A stretch of 5,642 nucleotides of DNA from Planctomycetaceae bacterium (GTDB lineage Bacteria > Planctomycetota > Planctomycetia > Pirellulales > Pirellulaceae): positions 1 to 5,642 of the forward strand of contig PANG01000089.1 in the NCBI GenBank assembly GCA_002708345.1, read 5' to 3'. The translations under genes were made by a program, and so were the position numbers. Under the pieces are notes generated by a model. It saw nothing but the letters and a program-made list of their open reading frames with translations, searched no databases and was not told where the DNA came from. Below, one piece after another: positions 5,133 to 5,642 of this stretch (its first letter is position 1; each line of letters starts with the position of its first letter).

Positions 5133-5642
5133 CTAGCTGATGATCCTGTCGATCACCGTCCCCCCGATATCGGTTAACCGCCGGAGACGACCGGCATGGA
5201 GGTAACGAAGCCGTTCGTCTTCCAGCCCCATCAGGTCCAGGATCGTGGCGTGGACATCCCGGATCGGGATGGGATCGCCGGTAGCACGAAGACCAAACTC
5301 GTCCGTCTCACCGGCCGTCGCACCCCCCTTCACGTTTCCGCCGGCCATCCACATTACCAGGCCATAGGAATTATGGTCCCGGCCCGGCTTGTCCGTCATG
5401 CCCCCGTTCTTGAAAGGGGTGCGGCCCATTTCCGAGGCCCAGACAACAAGCGTCTCCTCGAGCAGGCCCCGGCGTTTGAGGTCCGCAAGCAGCCCCGCCA
5501 CGGGCCGGTCCACCTCGCGTGAATGGCGAGCCATCCCGCCCGCCACGTCACCATGATCATCCCAGCTGTGCTTTCCAATTTGCACGCCATGGACCAGCAG
5601 CGTGTAACGCACCCCGCTTTCCACCAGCCGGCGGGCAAGCAG
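5133..5642 (-). CDS. DUF1501 family protein (C-terminal part, runs off the right edge)
   Basis: The C-terminal 169 codons of a DUF1501 (sulfatase/alkaline-phosphatase-like fold) protein, ending at a TAG at 5135-5133. The frame stays open to base 5642, giving LLARRLVESGVRY at the edge, the usual family motif. The GTG at 5624 is therefore an internal Val, not a start. Conserved family blocks follow in order: HSWDDHGD, WASEMGRTPFKNGG, then GRDHNSYGLVMWMAGGNVKGG, and a tail around PIRDVHATILDLMGL. Complete members are roughly 400-480 residues, usually with a Tat-type N-terminal signal, so well over half is missing here. DUF1501 proteins are greatly expanded in planctomycetes, often beside DUF1549/DUF1553 cytochrome-like genes. 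Their biochemical role is not established, although His and Asp residues such as those in HSWDDH and GRDHN suggest metal binding. The SMP-30 gene follows after 100 bp on the same strand. Family assignment is very sure. Confidence 0.95.
   Translation of the reverse strand: MLARRLVESGVRYTLLVHGVQIGKHSWDDHGDVAGGMARHSREVDRPVAGLLADLKRRGLLEETLVVWASEMGRTPFKNGGMTDKPGRDHNSYGLVMWMAGGNVKGGATAGETDEFGLRATGDPIPIRDVHATILDLMGLEDERLRYLHAGRLRRLTDIGGTVIDRIIS

Noticed and set aside
4280..5140. Long plus-strand open frame (286 codons) opposite the SMP-30 gene
   Set aside because: Its translation shows no signal peptide or family motif, while the minus strand encodes a full SMP-30 protein with all metal ligands. 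Treated as a shadow.
5622..5624. GTG at 5624 as start of a short 163-residue DUF1501 protein
   Set aside because: The frame continues upstream to the window edge with the family motif LLARRL, so the GTG is an internal valine codon.
1..5642. Search for CRISPR arrays, tRNA or rRNA genes, insertion sequences and attachment sites
   Set aside because: No regularly spaced repeats, cloverleaf-like segment, transposase motif or terminal inverted repeats were seen. Almost all sequence is accounted for by the annotated genes.

Overview
The window looks like an accessory stretch of a planctomycete chromosome (phylum Planctomycetota; Pirellulales-like is a guess). The evidence is a DUF1501 protein beside several secreted SMP-30, SGNH and sialate-esterase-type proteins. 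This mix is characteristic of planctomycetes and to a lesser extent of Verrucomicrobia. The DNA is moderately GC-rich, and genes on both strands are densely packed. No RNA gene, insertion sequence, CRISPR array or attachment site is visible.

Layout from left to right. (1) Positions 1-87 on the minus strand hold the first 29 codons of a secreted protein. Its visible end resembles the run-up to the catalytic motif of the next gene, so it may be a tandem paralogue. (2) Positions 134-1087 on the minus strand encode a secreted sialate O-acetylesterase-like (SASA/DUF303) SGNH esterase. (3) A 146-bp divergent intergenic region follows. (4) Positions 1234-2982 on the plus strand encode a two-enzyme secreted fusion: an N-terminal Fes/CE1-type alpha/beta-hydrolase esterase joined to a C-terminal SMP-30/gluconolactonase beta-propeller. 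(5) After an 11-bp convergent gap come two closely spaced minus-strand genes: an SGNH/GDSL hydrolase (2994-3953) and, upstream of it, a stand-alone SMP-30/gluconolactonase-like protein (3980-5032). (6) Positions 5133-5642 on the minus strand hold the C-terminal part of a DUF1501 protein that continues beyond the right edge.

All five genes whose N-terminus is in the window begin with a clear Sec-type signal peptide, so the products should act outside the cytoplasm. Four of them, counting the fusion once, are predicted ester or lactone hydrolases: the SASA esterase, the esterase/SMP-30 fusion, the SGNH hydrolase and the SMP-30 protein. The simplest reading is an extracytoplasmic module that removes acyl groups from carbohydrates and opens sugar lactones. 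The substrate cannot be read from the sequence. The minus-strand order DUF1501, SMP-30, SGNH (gaps of 100 and 26 bp) is compatible with an operon. The fusion gene is transcribed towards it, and the SASA gene pair runs away from the fusion.

The most noteworthy points are the esterase/SMP-30 fusion next to a separate SMP-30 gene, the possible tandem SASA pair, a perfect start-stop mini-ORF (ATG TAA with a strong Shine-Dalgarno) in the leader of the SMP-30 gene, and a coding-like but gene-less frame in the divergent intergenic region. I see no clear sign of a wholly new system; the novelty, if any, lies in the combination of secreted hydrolases.
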